From the NCBI RefSeq assembly GCF_019799965.1, contig NZ_JABGCJ010000003.1, positions 372,001 through 436,000 of the forward strand: a stretch of 64,000 nucleotides of DNA, read 5' to 3'. The translations under genes were made by a program, and so were the position numbers. Within the stretch, counting starts at the first letter, position 1; each line of letters opens with the position of its first letter. This DNA is from Modestobacter italicus (GTDB lineage Bacteria; Actinomycetota; Actinomycetes; Mycobacteriales; Geodermatophilaceae). The notes under the pieces are model-generated. The model was not told where the DNA came from. It searched no databases and saw only the letters and a program-made list of their open reading frames with translations. Below are positions 44,182 through 56,038 of the stretch, one piece after another.

Positions 44182-46122
44182 TCACCCTGCATGGGTCTCG
44201 ACCTTGGCCACCGACCCGAACTCCTCCCGGACGACGTCCTCGGACCCCGGGTCGGTGACGATGATGTACTCCTCGTCGTTGGCGGCGGCTATACGTGCAC
44301 AGTCCTTGATCCCGCCTGGCAGCCACTCTTGCTCCGCCTCGGACCCGGTACCGAACGAGAGGGTGTCGTAGATCCTCCCGGCGCAAACCTTTGCGGCGTC
44401 CTCGTACTCGGACACGTCGTACTGCATCGCACCGGCCCAGTAGGCGATCTGCATGTGCGCGAACCACTTGTCCTGTTCGGCGTCGTAGTGCAGCAGCGTC
44501 GAGTTGTAGTGACTGATCTCCCCAGCCAGACCAAGCCGTTCATATGTGGCCAGGTCCGCGTCGAAGAAGGCCGGCTTCACCTGCTGCGCCTCCGTCCGGA
44601 ACAGGTTCCGGACGTCCGTCACCGGATTGGTGGTCACCGCCAAGAGCGAGAAGACGACCACCGCCGGCACCACCGCGGCCACGCAGACCTTGCCGAGCGC
44701 ACCGATGTCGACCTGACTCAGCGCAACTGCGATTAGGGAGGCCAGGAAGACGAAGTTCAGGGTCTCCAGCAGGAACGCACTCTTGATGACGTAGTACCGC
44801 ACCTCCCCCTTGAGGAAGAGCTGCATGAGCGCGAGCACGCTGACGAACGCCAGGAGAGGCAGCAACAGGCCGATGCTCCTCTCCCGGACGTAGCGGTCGG
44901 TCTTCCGGTCCGCCGCCAGGGCCCCGATCACCAGGGCGCTCAGCAGGAGGCTGAGCCAATGGAAGTCGCGCAGGCTGCCCGTGAGGTTGATTCCACTGCC
45001 CCCCGCGGAGTACAGCAGCTGGAATGCGATGGGCACGAACTGGGCCACCAGGAGCACAACCAGTCCGAGCAGGTGAGGGTTGGGAAGCCCACGGAACTGG
45101 AGCAGGTAGCTCCGTTGGCACAGGACGATTAACAAGGTGGCAAGCACCGGGGGGACCAGGAGCGGCCAGGACATCCCGACCCCGAACAGCAGCACGAGGA
45201 ACAGACCCGACGTCGAGAACAACCTGTCCTTCGATCCGGCGAGGAGGATCACGAAGGCGAGGAGGATCGTCGCGATGACGTAGTAGTAGTTGAGAAAACC
45301 CTGCTGCACGAACGGCCAGAGCAGGAACGGCCCGGCTGTGGCTCCCACCGCGACGCTCGTCGCGTACAACAGGAGACTGGCGTGCTGAACCTCGCGACGT
45401 CGGGAGAGAGTGGCGAAGACGGTGGCGAGGAAGTAGCCGATCGCACCGGCCAGCAACAACCCGAAGACCAGGTACTGGCCGATGAAGACGAATGTGCCCT
45501 CACGCCAGTCGGCGCTCACCTGCGGGATTGACCAAGCGTCCTGGAGGAACCCGAGGGTGATGTGAAAGCCCTGCGGGTAGTAATGCCCCTCGGAGTAGTT
45601 CAGACGCTGCTGGTCCATCATCTGCGCGGTGGTGATGTAGTGGTTGATCCCGTCGATCGCCTGACCGCCGCCGATCTGCGCCACCCTGGCCACGGTCTGA
45701 TCACCCATGAGGAACGGTAGGAACGGCAACAGGAACACCGCCCCGACGATGACGCCCGGCACGTCGTGGCGGTTGCAGAGACCGTTGAACCGGTCGTTCA
45801 ACGCATCGGGTGCACGACTCAGGACCACCGTGGCGACGAGGTAGGCCGCCGTGGTGAGGGCGGCCGACACAGGAAAGCGGGAATCGGGCAGGACGAGAAA
45901 CAACAGCATCACGGCGCCCTGGAAGACGCCGAAGAAGACGAGGAAAGAGAAGAACAAGCGTCCGACGACGCTGTTGACGACCCCCAGCGGGGGCAGCAGG
46001 AATGCGCCGACGACGATGCAGACGATCGGCAGCACGAAGGTGATGTCCAGCAGGTACAGCCCGAGCGACACGACCAGCGAGACCGCGAGGATGAGGGTTG
46101 GCTTACCGATTCTTGTGATCAC
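44182..46122 (-). CDS. Unassigned polytopic membrane protein, possible GT-C-like glycosyltransferase
   Basis: The 646-residue protein has about 13-15 hydrophobic spans over residues 8-500 and a soluble C-terminal region of about 140 residues (DVRNLFRTEAQQVKPAFFDADLATYE is shown by its opening DVRNLFRTEAQQ, later HYNSTLLHYDAEQDKWFAH). A loop after the fifth span holds GGGQAIDGINHY and GHYYPQGFH, reminiscent of extracytoplasmic loops of large membrane glycosyltransferases. I cannot name a family. It overlaps the upstream GtrA gene by 20 bp, so the two are coupled. Its codon use is visibly less GC-rich than that of neighbours, suggesting acquisition. Confidence 0.8.
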   Translation of the reverse strand: MITRIGKPTLILAVSLVVSLGLYLLDITFVLPIVCIVVGAFLLPPLGVVNSVVGRLFFSFLVFFGVFQGAVMLLFLVLPDSRFPVSAALTTAAYLVATVVLSRAPDALNDRFNGLCNRHDVPGVIVGAVFLLPFLPFLMGDQTVARVAQIGGGQAIDGINHYITTAQMMDQQRLNYSEGHYYPQGFHITLGFLQDAWSIPQVSADWREGTFVFIGQYLVFGLLLAGAIGYFLATVFATLSRRREVQHASLLLYATSVAVGATAGPFLLWPFVQQGFLNYYYVIATILLAFVILLAGSKDRLFSTSGLFLVLLFGVGMSWPLLVPPVLATLLIVLCQRSYLLQFRGLPNPHLLGLVVLLVAQFVPIAFQLLYSAGGSGINLTGSLRDFHWLSLLLSALVIGALAADRKTDRYVRERSIGLLLPLLAFVSVLALMQLFLKGEVRYYVIKSAFLLETLNFVFLASLIAVALSQVDIGALGKVCVAAVVPAVVVFSLLAVTTNPVTDVRNLFRTEAQQVKPAFFDADLATYERLGLAGEISHYNSTLLHYDAEQDKWFAHMQIAYWAGAMQYDVSEYEDAAKVCAGRIYDTLSFGTGSEAEQEWLPGGIKDCARIAAANDEEYIIVTDPGSEDVVREEFGSVAKVETHAG

Positions 46123-46537
46123 GTTGACCCCCGAGGAAGATGACGCGGCTGTAAAGGACGTAGTTCCACACGGTCGTGATCGCGATCGAGATCATCTTGC
46201 TCACCCGTGGGTCGACTCCCAAGTGCTGTTCCAGCGCCGCGATGAAGCAGTACGTGAAGGCGACGTTGAACGTGAGCAGTGCGACATAGAGGAAGACCTG
46301 CCTCATGCTGTGCGCGACGGAACTGTTGCTGTTCTCGAAGACCCACAGCTTGTTCAGGCCGAAGCTCACGATGAAGCCGGCCAAAAAGGACGCCACCGTT
46401 GCCACGCCGAGATCGACGTGACCAACGGTGAAGGTGAGGAAGAAGGTGGTGTAGTCGGCGGCCACCGTCAGCAGTCCGGTCGCGAGGAACTTCAGCTGCT
46501 GCACCGAGGCCAGCTTCCGGCGGAGCCGCCGGGTCAC
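46103..46537 (-). CDS. GtrA family membrane protein
   Basis: The protein of about 144 residues has four spans: LKFLATGLLTVAADYTTFFL, VATVASFLAGFIVSFGLNKLWVF, VFLYVALLTFNVAFTYCFIA and a last span near VWNYVLYSRVIFL; the NKLWVF and YSRVIF motifs are typical of GtrA. The start is set at GTG 46537, with GAAGGA 7 nt upstream; the frame extends to 46678 without conserved sequence. It overlaps the polytopic protein gene by 20 bp. Likely role: moving a polyprenyl-phosphate sugar for that protein to use. Confidence 0.85.
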   Translation of the reverse strand: MTRRLRRKLASVQQLKFLATGLLTVAADYTTFFLTFTVGHVDLGVATVASFLAGFIVSFGLNKLWVFENSNSSVAHSMRQVFLYVALLTFNVAFTYCFIAALEQHLGVDPRVSKMISIAITTVWNYVLYSRVIFLGGQRDHKNR

Positions 46538-46960
46538 CCTCGCGTCCTTCGGTGACAACAGGGCACGGCGAGTACGGGACGCACGCGTGCCGACTCCGCG
46601 GCACGCTGGCGCAGCGTGTCTGTGTGCATCGTGAAGACTGTCGCTCCGATTGGTTCTGAACAGGGCCACACCGAGCAACGGCTCGCTCGACTCCTGCTCG
46701 CGGCTCGTCAGCTCCCGCCGCCGACGTGGTCAGGCGGGATCAGTGTCTGCGAGGTCTCGATTCGAGGCTAACACCGGCGAGACGCTGATCCGGGTCGTTG
46801 CCGACACCCTCGGCACACCCGTCCCGAGTGCACCAACAGCCTCGCCCCGCGCGGTCCGGGGCCGCTGATCGGGCCCTCGGTGACCGCCGGCGGGGACTGG
46901 CGGGGCGGTACGCGGTCCCGCACCGGCTGCCGCGTGCGCCGGGTCCGACGCCTTCCTCGA
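46538..46960. other. 423-bp intergenic region
   Basis: Between meaB and the GtrA gene I see no convincing gene. A 72-codon plus-strand opening at 46650-46868 lacks a ribosome-binding site and recognisable sequence. CTCGATTCGAG at about 46758 is a short symmetric motif. The GtrA promoter should lie here, but no confident -10/-35 pair was found. Confidence 0.4.
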
Positions 46961-47976
46961 TCAGGGGGCGGACCGGTGGCCGAACGCGCTGAGCATCCGC
47001 TGGGCGGCCTGAGCCGGCGTGAGCTCACCGTTCAGCACTGCCGCCTCGAGTTCCGGCGCCGCTGCCCGCACCGCCGGGTGCTCGCGGAGCTGGTGCTCCA
47101 ACCCGTCGCGGACCAGCTGCCATGTCCAGCGCACCTGCTGACCCCGGCGCCGCTCATCCAGCTCCCCCGCGGCCCGCATCCGATCCTGGTGCTGGACGAC
47201 CTGCGCCCAGACCTCGGCGAGCCCGGCACCGGTTAGCCCGGCGCAGGTGAGCACGGGCACGGCCTCCCCGCGCAGCATCCGCATCGCGCCGGCCAGCTCA
47301 CGGGCGGCGCGGCGCGCGTCGACCTCACCCGGGCCGTCGGCCTTGTTCACCGCGATCACGTCGGCGATCTCCAGGATGCCGCGCTTGATCCCCTGGAGCT
47401 GGTCACCGGTGCGGGCGAGGGTGAGGAACAGGAAGGTGTCGACCATCTCGGCGACGGCCACCTCCGACTGCCCGACGCCGACGGTCTCCACCAGGACGAC
47501 GTCGTGGCCGGCCGCCTCCACGACGACCATCGACTCCCGGGTCGCTTGCGCCACCCCACCCAGCGTCCCCGCGGTCGGCGCGGGCCGGATGAACGCGTTC
47601 GGGTCGACGGCGAGCCGGGCCATCCGGGTCTTGTCGCCCAGGATCGAGCCACCGGACCGGGCCGACGACGGGTCGACGGCGAGCACCGCGACCTTCGACC
47701 CCGCGGCGGTCAGGTCGACGCCGAGGGAGTCGATGAACGTCGACTTCCCGACCCCGGGTACCCCGCTGATCCCCACCCGCCGCGCCTTCCCGGCGTGCGG
47801 CAGCAGCTGCACCAGCAGCTCCTGGGCCGCCTCCCGGTGGTCGGCCCGCCGCGACTCGACCAGCGTGATCGCCCGCGCCACCGCCCGCCGCTCCCCGGCC
47901 AGCACCCCCTCGGCCAGCCCGAGGACGCCGACGGACCGGCCAGCCGAGCGGCCAAAGTCGCGACTTTGGCCCTCGG

Positions 47977-47980
<4 letters not shown>
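46961..47980 (-). CDS. meaB: Methylmalonyl-CoA mutase-associated GTPase MeaB
   Basis: The 339-residue G3E-type GTPase has Walker [10 protein letters not shown] at 73-81, [30 protein letters not shown] and the base-binding NKAD. MeaB guards and reloads adenosylcobalamin in methylmalonyl-CoA mutase. GTG 47980 overlaps the mutB stop (GTGA). Residues 4-10 are encoded by a perfect 22-bp palindrome in a stretch that homologues do not conserve. It completes a mutA-mutB-meaB operon. Confidence 0.94.
47950..47971. repeat. Perfect 22-bp palindrome inside the meaB 5' end
   Basis: GGCCAAAGTCG is followed directly by its reverse complement, with no loop. It lies 10-31 nt into meaB and codes for residues 4-10. 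It is AT-richer at its core arms than the surrounding DNA. No second copy was seen in the window. Confidence 0.85.
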
Positions 47981-50183
<2,203 letters not shown>

Positions 50184-50187
<4 letters not shown>

Positions 50188-52136
50188 GCCGACACCTCCT
50201 GGGACCCATGGTGACCGACCTGGCCGCCTTCCCGGCCATGTTGGCGAACATGGCCGGGCAACAGCTCGTCGAGGACGGTCCTGAGCACGGCCAGGGCGTC
50301 GCAGCCGGCGTGCACGTAGCCGTCGACGCCGTCCACCGCCAGGGACGGCGGCCCGGCCAGCCACACCTGGGTGGCCCCGGCGGCCCGCAGCTCCGCGGCG
50401 AGCGTGGCAGCGGAGGCGTAGTCGCGGTCGGTGCCGCAGATGCAGGCCACCGTCGTTCCGGCGAGGCCGTCCACCCCGTCCCCGGTCGGGGCCAGGAGCC
50501 CGCCGGCGCCGAACAGGTTGGCGGCGAAGGTGGCCCGGGCGGTGTGCCGGGCCACCGGCCCGATCGTGGCCAGGTGGACCCGCGGCCGGGGGTCGACGGC
50601 CGCCACCCGGTCGCGGAGCTCCTCGAACGCCTGCGCGGCCCGCACCCGCGGCAACCCACCCGGGGCCGGCGGCAGCGCCTCGGCCGCGGGACGACGGACC
50701 GGCAGCACCTCGGCCGGGTTCGGGAACTCGGTGACGCCGGTGATCGCGTCGCTGCGGTGCGCCACCCGCTGCTGACGCTCCGCCCAGGCGGCACCGATGC
50801 GCTCGGCGACCAGCCCGGAGGACAGCGCCGCGGCCAGCCCACCGGCCCGCTCGATCTCGGTGAACCAGGCCCACGCGGCCTGCGCCAGGCTCTCGGTCAG
50901 CGACTCGACGTACCAGGAGCCACCGGCCGGGTCCAGGACGCGGGCGAGGTGGCCCTCCTCGACCAGCAGGCTCTGGGTGTTGCGGGCGATCCGCCGGGCG
51001 AAGGCGTCGGGCAGCCCGAGCGCGGCGTCGAAGGGCTGCACCGTCACCACGTCGGCGCCGCCGACACCGGCGGCGAAGCAGGCGACCGTCGTCCGCAGCA
51101 TGTTCACCCACGGGTCGTGCCGGGTGACCATCACGTTCGAGGTGACCGCGTGCTGGCGCATGGCCCGGGCCTCGGCCGGCACCCCGCTCGCCTCGCCCAC
51201 CCGGTCCCACATCCGGCGGGCGGCCCGCAGCGCGGCGATGGTGGTGAACTGGTCGGCGCCGGCCGACAGCCGGAACTCCAGCTGGCCGACGGCGTCGGCG
51301 ACGTCCAGCCCGCCCTCGGTGAGCGCCCGCAGGTAGGCCACCCCGGCAGCGACCGCGCACCCGAGCTCCTCCACCACCGAGCCACCGGCGTCGGCGAAGA
51401 CGGTGCCGTCGGCGACGACGGTGCGCCAGCCCGCGGGGGCGCAACGGGCGAGGTCGGCCAGGCCGGTGAGGTCCTGCGGCTCCCCGGTCGTGGCGTGCAC
51501 GCCCAGCGGGTCCAGCCCGAGGCAGCCCCCGGCGGCGAGGTCGGTGCGGCCGGCGACCAGCGCCAGGAACGCCTCCGCCGCGGCCACCCCGCCCTGCAGG
51601 GTCACCGGCGCGAGGTCCAGCAGCACGTCGGCCAGCACCTCGCCCAGCGCGTCGGCCGGCACGGCGCCCTCGCCGACCACCAGCCACAGCGAGAAGACGC
51701 CGTTCTCCAGGTCCGCGGCGATCGCCTCCCGGGTGCGGGCCACGTCGGGGTCGGCGTGCCGCTGCCGCACGTCCCAGCCGGCGGGCACGTCCGGGTCGGC
51801 GCCCCCGGCCGCGGTGACCCCGGCGGCCCCGGCCCGCGAGCCGCGCACGAACGGCGGCAGCCCGGGCACCCCGGCCAGCGTGGGCAGGTCGCCGGCGTCC
51901 TCGGCGGTGTAGAGCGGGGCGACGGTGACCCCGGTCGCGACGGTGCGCGCCAGCGCGTCCTCGACCGGGTCGGGCAGCTCCTCCCGCCCGGCCTTGCGCA
52001 GCACGCCAGTCACCAGCTCGCGCCACTGGTCCCGGGTCGCGGCGGGGAACTCCCCGGCCAGCGACAGGACGTCGGGCGCCGGTGGCTCGGCGGGCGGCCG
52101 GCCGGCCGGCGCGGTCGGGTGGTCGGTGGAACTCAT
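50184..52136 (-). CDS. mutA: Methylmalonyl-CoA mutase small subunit
   Basis: The 650-residue partner subunit has the barrel remnant ([30 protein letters not shown] in short form [10 protein letters not shown]) and an N-terminal [13 protein letters not shown]. The C-terminal B12-like domain lacks the DxHxxG ligand motif, as expected for the non-catalytic subunit. It forms the heterodimer with MutB. ATG 52136 has GGGGA upstream. Its final 25 codons contain an inverted repeat and look unconserved. No B12 riboswitch is visible in the 67 nt before it. Confidence 0.94.
50231..50258. repeat. Inverted repeat in the mutA 3' end
   Basis: CCCGGCCATGTT and its exact complement AACATGGCCGGG are separated by GGCG. 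The hairpin encodes roughly MutA residues 626-635 in a tail that seems unconserved. Confidence 0.8.
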
Positions 52137-52203
52137 CGTCGGGTCCCCGCCTCTCGTGGACGACGCGCGTCAGCCCAAGATCTACACGATCCGCGGCTCT
52201 TCC

Positions 52204-53433
52204 CTACCGTGCGGGTGCCACCGCGTCGGCGGTCAGTGCGTGCAGCGCGGTGCGGGCCAGCAGCCGCACCCCGACCTCGATCGCCCGCTCGTCGACGTCG
52301 AACGTGCCGCGGTGCAGGTCCAGCGGGGTCCCACCGCCGTGCGTCCCCAGCCGGGCGAGCGCGATCGGCAGCACCTCAGCGAACCAGCCGAAGTCCTCCC
52401 CGCCCATGCTCTGCGGGGAGACCGCGACGCCGTCGCTGCCCACCGTCTCCAGCGCGGCCGACCGCAGCAGGGCGACGCTGCGCGGGTCGTTGACCACCGG
52501 CGGCACGCCGCGCACGTACTCGATCGACACCCCCGCCCCCGACGACCCGGCCACCTCGGTGACCAGCCGGCGGACCAGGTCCTCCGCCTCGTCCCAGACC
52601 GACCGGTCGAGCACCCGCAGCGTGCCGCGCAGCTGGCCGGTCTCGGGGATCGTGTTCGCCGCGACCCCGGCGGTGATCGCGCCCCAGACCAGCGACAGGC
52701 TGGCCCGCGGGTCGACCAGCCGGGACAGCAGCCCCGGGACCTCGGTGGCCACCCGCCCCATGGTGTGCACCAGGTCGACGGTCAGCTGCGGCCGCGCGGT
52801 GTGCCCGCCCGGCCCGGTCAGCGTCACCTCCACCCGGTCGCACGCGGCGGTGATCGCCCCGGTGCGCAGGCCGACCGAGCCGGCGGTCAGGGACGGGTCG
52901 CAGTGCAGCGCGAACGCCCGGGTCGCCCCGGCCAGCACGCCCTCGTCGACGACCTCCAGCCCACCGCCGGGGACCTGCTCCTCGGCGGGCTGGAACACGC
53001 AGCGCACGGTGCCGGGGAGCCCGTCCAGCGAGGCGAGCGCCAGGGCGACGCCCAGCAGCACGGTCGTGTGCACGTCGTGGCCGCAGGCGTGGCAGAGCCC
53101 CTCGCGGGTGGAGGCGTACGGCACGTCCTTGAGGTCGGTCAGCGGCAGCGCGTCGATGTCGGCGCGCAGCACGACGACCGGGCCGGCGTCCGGGTCCCCG
53201 CCCACGTCGCAGACCAGCCCGGTGCCCGACGTCAGCCGCCGGGGGGCCAGACCGGCGGCGGTGAGCCGCTGCTCCAGGAAGGCGGTGGTCTCGTGCTCGG
53301 CGAAGCCCAGCTCGGGGTGGGCGTGCAGGTGCCGGCGTACCGCGACCAGTTCCGGCTGGTGTGCCTGCGCCCAGGCATCGACCGCCCGGCCTGCGTGGTC
53401 GTGCCGGTCGTCGAGGGGCGGTGCCTCGGTCAC
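52204..53433 (-). CDS. M20 family amidohydrolase (AmiA-like)
   Basis: The 409-residue metallopeptidase family protein has RRHLHAHPELGFAEHET, LRADIDALPL, CHACGHDVHTTVLLG (metal ligands) and PAEE, plus the dimerisation-domain motif GGHTARP. M20D enzymes of this type cleave N-acyl or amidated amino acids; the substrate is not evident. The start is GTG 53433, overlapping the GCS2 ligase stop (GTGA). I recall Rv3305c (amiA1) in an equivalent place in mycobacteria. Confidence 0.9.
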   Translation of the reverse strand: MTEAPPLDDRHDHAGRAVDAWAQAHQPELVAVRRHLHAHPELGFAEHETTAFLEQRLTAAGLAPRRLTSGTGLVCDVGGDPDAGPVVVLRADIDALPLTDLKDVPYASTREGLCHACGHDVHTTVLLGVALALASLDGLPGTVRCVFQPAEEQVPGGGLEVVDEGVLAGATRAFALHCDPSLTAGSVGLRTGAITAACDRVEVTLTGPGGHTARPQLTVDLVHTMGRVATEVPGLLSRLVDPRASLSLVWGAITAGVAANTIPETGQLRGTLRVLDRSVWDEAEDLVRRLVTEVAGSSGAGVSIEYVRGVPPVVNDPRSVALLRSAALETVGSDGVAVSPQSMGGEDFGWFAEVLPIALARLGTHGGGTPLDLHRGTFDVDERAIEVGVRLLARTALHALTADAVAPAR

Positions 53434-54578
53434 GCCGGCGCCGTCCCGGGCAGCCCGTCGCGCAGCTCGGCCAGCAGGCTGTCGACCACCGGCGCCAGCT
53501 CGCCGTCGTGCGCGGCCGCGACCGCCCGCTGCCGCTCGTAGGACCCACCGGCGGCGAGCACCCGCCGCACGTCGGTCAGCTCTGCCTCGCAGCCGAGCTT
53601 GCGCGCCGTGGGCAGCAGCTCCTCGACCACGTCGGCGATCGCCTCGCGCACCGGCCGCACGGTGCCCTGCTCGTCGACGACGATCTCGGCGTCCAGGCCG
53701 TAGCGCACGGCCCGCCACTTGTTCTCCCGCACTACCCAGTCCGCCGGAGAGGGCAGCGTGTAGCCGCGGTCGAGCTGGGTGTCGAACTGCTCGACCAGGC
53801 ACTGCGCGAGCGCGGCGACCGCGCCGACCTCGTCGAGGGTGGGCAGCCCGTCGCAGATCCGCAGCTCCACGGTGCCGAAGTCCGGGTGCGGGCGGATGTC
53901 CCACCACACCTCGCGGACGCTCTCGATCGCCCCGGCGTCGATCAGCGTGCCCATGTACTCCTCGAACTCGCCCCAGTCGGCGAGCTGGTAGGGCAGACCG
54001 GCGGTCGGCATGCCCTCGAAGACCTTGGTGCGCGCCGAGGCGAGCCCGGTGTCGCAGCCGGCCCAGTAGGGCGAGGACGCCGACAGCGCCAGGAAGTGCG
54101 GCACGTACTGGGTGAGCGCGTTGACGATCGGGATGATCTTCTCCGGCGACCGGACGCCGACGTGCACGTGCACGCCGAAGATCTGCAGCCGCCGGGCCAG
54201 CCACTGCATCCGCTCGACCAGCTGGGTGTACCGCTCCTTGGGCGAGATCGCCTGGGAGTCCCACCGGGTGAAGGGGTGGCTGCCGGCGCACATCACACCC
54301 AGGCCGCGGCGCTCGGCGGCGGCGACCACCTCGGCGAGCGTGCCGGCCAGGTCGGCCTTGGCCTCGGCGACCGTGGTGCAGACCCCGGTGATGATCTCCA
54401 CGGTCGACTGCAGCAGCTCGTGCTTGGCCTTGGGGTGCTCGTCGAGGCCCTCGGGGGTGAGCTCGGCGAGGATCTCGGTTGCGCCGGCGGTCAGCTCGCG
54501 GGTCTGCGGGTCGATCAGCTGCAGCTCCCACTCCACCCCCAGACTGGCCCGCTCGGAGGCGTGGAAGGGGATCTGCAC
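53430..54578 (-). CDS. GCS2 family carboxylate-amine/glutamate-cysteine ligase (YbdK-type)
   Basis: The 382-residue protein starts VQIPFHASERASLGVEWELQL, the GCS2 entry motif, with VHVHVGV near 135, TVELRICDGLP and WVVRENKWRAVRYG. GCS2 proteins join glutamate to an amine such as cysteine using ATP. GTG 54578 has TAGACT ending 7 nt upstream, the leaderless pattern; GTG 54608 gives a longer, unconserved N-terminus. Coupling to the M20 amidohydrolase suggests a linked make-or-cleave amide pathway, which is inference. Confidence 0.88.
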   Translation of the reverse strand: MQIPFHASERASLGVEWELQLIDPQTRELTAGATEILAELTPEGLDEHPKAKHELLQSTVEIITGVCTTVAEAKADLAGTLAEVVAAAERRGLGVMCAGSHPFTRWDSQAISPKERYTQLVERMQWLARRLQIFGVHVHVGVRSPEKIIPIVNALTQYVPHFLALSASSPYWAGCDTGLASARTKVFEGMPTAGLPYQLADWGEFEEYMGTLIDAGAIESVREVWWDIRPHPDFGTVELRICDGLPTLDEVGAVAALAQCLVEQFDTQLDRGYTLPSPADWVVRENKWRAVRYGLDAEIVVDEQGTVRPVREAIADVVEELLPTARKLGCEAELTDVRRVLAAGGSYERQRAVAAAHDGELAPVVDSLLAELRDGLPGTAPA

Positions 54579-54585
54579 CTCGGCG

Positions 54586-54591
54586 AGTCTA
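54586..54591 (-). promoter_or_regulatory. -10-like hexamer for the GCS2 ligase gene
   Basis: TAGACT on the minus strand ends 7 nt before GTG 54578. It supports that start over the longer reading frame, which overlaps the box. Confidence 0.5.
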
Positions 54592-54775
54592 GGGACGGCG
54601 CCCGACACCCGCCGGACGGCGCCGCCCAGTCACGTGCACGTGCGATGGCCGTGCAGACCCAATCGTCGGTGGAACGGTGGTCTCGACGCCGCTACCGCTC
54701 TCGCCGACGGACATCAGGGCAGGGTCGCCGACCTGCGGCCACCTGCGCGGGCGACGACGCGCACGACCTCAGCGA

Positions 54776-56038
54776 TCAGCGGACCGAGGCAGGAGCTCCG
54801 CCACGGCGCTCCACCTGGTCGACGCCTTCCCGCTGGGACGCTCCGTCGTACGGGACGGGGATGCGTGCTGTCGCGGGGACGCCCTCGTGGGCTGCCGCGA
54901 CGCGCGTCGGTGTCCAGCCGGAGGTCGACTCCGTCGAGACGTCCCCGACCCCGTGCCGGCCGCGCGCCGTGCCCCGTCGTCCGGCGCGGCTCCCGCCGGA
55001 CGTGAACCTGCGCCCCAACTGGATGAAGGGAAGCTCGACTCCTCGGTACACCAGATCAGCGATGAGCGTCGATGCGATCACCACGGCCAGGGCGGACAGC
55101 AGACGCGGTGGGCCGAACACGGGGACGGCCATGGCGACCAACCACCCGGCGAGGCCCTGGACCAGGTAGAGCGAGTAGGAGCGCTCCCCCACCCAGGTCA
55201 GGAACCGGCCGCCGAACAGCCGGCCCAGGGCGGGCAGCAGCACGAGCGACGGCATGATGAGCCCCACGGCGAACCCGTAACCCAGGATGACCAAGGGCTC
55301 ACCGCCGGCAATCCGGACCAGTGTGGGAACTGCCAGTTGATAGGCCAAGAACAGTGCCCAGCAGGCGGCGGCCACGCCCGGGCGAGCCAGCAGGGCCGTG
55401 TACTGGAAGGTGCTGGGCCGGTGCAGCAGCACCGCGACGAGGCAGCCGACGGCGATGACGAGGTAGCTCACGACACGGCCGTCGGTGACGTCCCACGAGG
55501 CCGCGCCCACGACGAACAGGCCGGCGATCAGCGCGAGGCGGTTCCGCCGTAGCCCGGGGACACCCGGCAGGAAGGCCAGCAGTGGCCAGAGCAGGTAGAA
55601 CTTCTGCTCGATCCCGATCGTCCACGTCTGGATGTAGAGGATGTCCCCATGCGGCCAGAGGTCGACGTTGAAGGTCGCGTACCACGGGAGCGCGGCGCCG
55701 ATCTCACGAGCCTCGTACTCGCCCCGCAGAACGAACAGCCCCACCAGGACGGCGAGGACGGCAAAGTACGCCGGCCAGATGCGGAAGACGCGGCGGACGT
55801 AGAAGTCCCGGAGACTGATCTTCCCCCGCCTGTCCTCTTCCCTGAGGGCCAGCGTGGTGATGAGGAACCCGGAGAGCACGAAGAAGACGTGGACGCCCAA
55901 CCACCCCGACGCCCAGGCGAAGGACGGGCCGCCGAAGTGGAAGACGACGACGGCTACCGCCGCCACCGCACGGACTCCGTCGAGTGCTGGGAATCGACGG
56001 GATTCGCGATGGGCGACGAAGTCGACGGGTCCGTGCAT
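54776..56038 (-). CDS. Acyltransferase 3 family membrane protein
   Basis: The 420-residue protein has about ten spans. FPALDGVRAVAAVAVVVFHF with its catalytic-type His, then GWLGVHVFFVLSGFLIT and RRVFRIWPAYF mark the AT3 family. IGIEQKFYLLWPLLAFLP in the middle is also typical. It moves acyl groups onto extracytoplasmic sugars, as in O-antigen acetylases. ATG 56038 has a near-perfect AGGAGGAT 5 nt upstream; the longer upstream frame is not used. The last 60 residues are charged and unconserved. It stands alone, so its glycan substrate is unknown. Confidence 0.88.
   Translation of the reverse strand: MHGPVDFVAHRESRRFPALDGVRAVAAVAVVVFHFGGPSFAWASGWLGVHVFFVLSGFLITTLALREEDRRGKISLRDFYVRRVFRIWPAYFAVLAVLVGLFVLRGEYEAREIGAALPWYATFNVDLWPHGDILYIQTWTIGIEQKFYLLWPLLAFLPGVPGLRRNRLALIAGLFVVGAASWDVTDGRVVSYLVIAVGCLVAVLLHRPSTFQYTALLARPGVAAACWALFLAYQLAVPTLVRIAGGEPLVILGYGFAVGLIMPSLVLLPALGRLFGGRFLTWVGERSYSLYLVQGLAGWLVAMAVPVFGPPRLLSALAVVIASTLIADLVYRGVELPFIQLGRRFTSGGSRAGRRGTARGRHGVGDVSTESTSGWTPTRVAAAHEGVPATARIPVPYDGASQREGVDQVERRGGAPASVR

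Noticed and set aside
46650-46868. A 72-codon plus-strand opening in the meaB-gtrA gap
   Set aside because: No ribosome-binding site, no recognisable sequence and no coupling to neighbours.
50188-52026. The upstream 600 codons of the frame that contains mutB
   Set aside because: This part overlaps mutA in another frame and is Arg/Gly/Ala-rich. The recognisable mutase begins at ATG 50187 with a good ribosome-binding site.
52137-52203. Possible cobalamin riboswitch before mutA
   Set aside because: The gap is only 67 nt and shows no B12-box-like conserved sequence or long fold.
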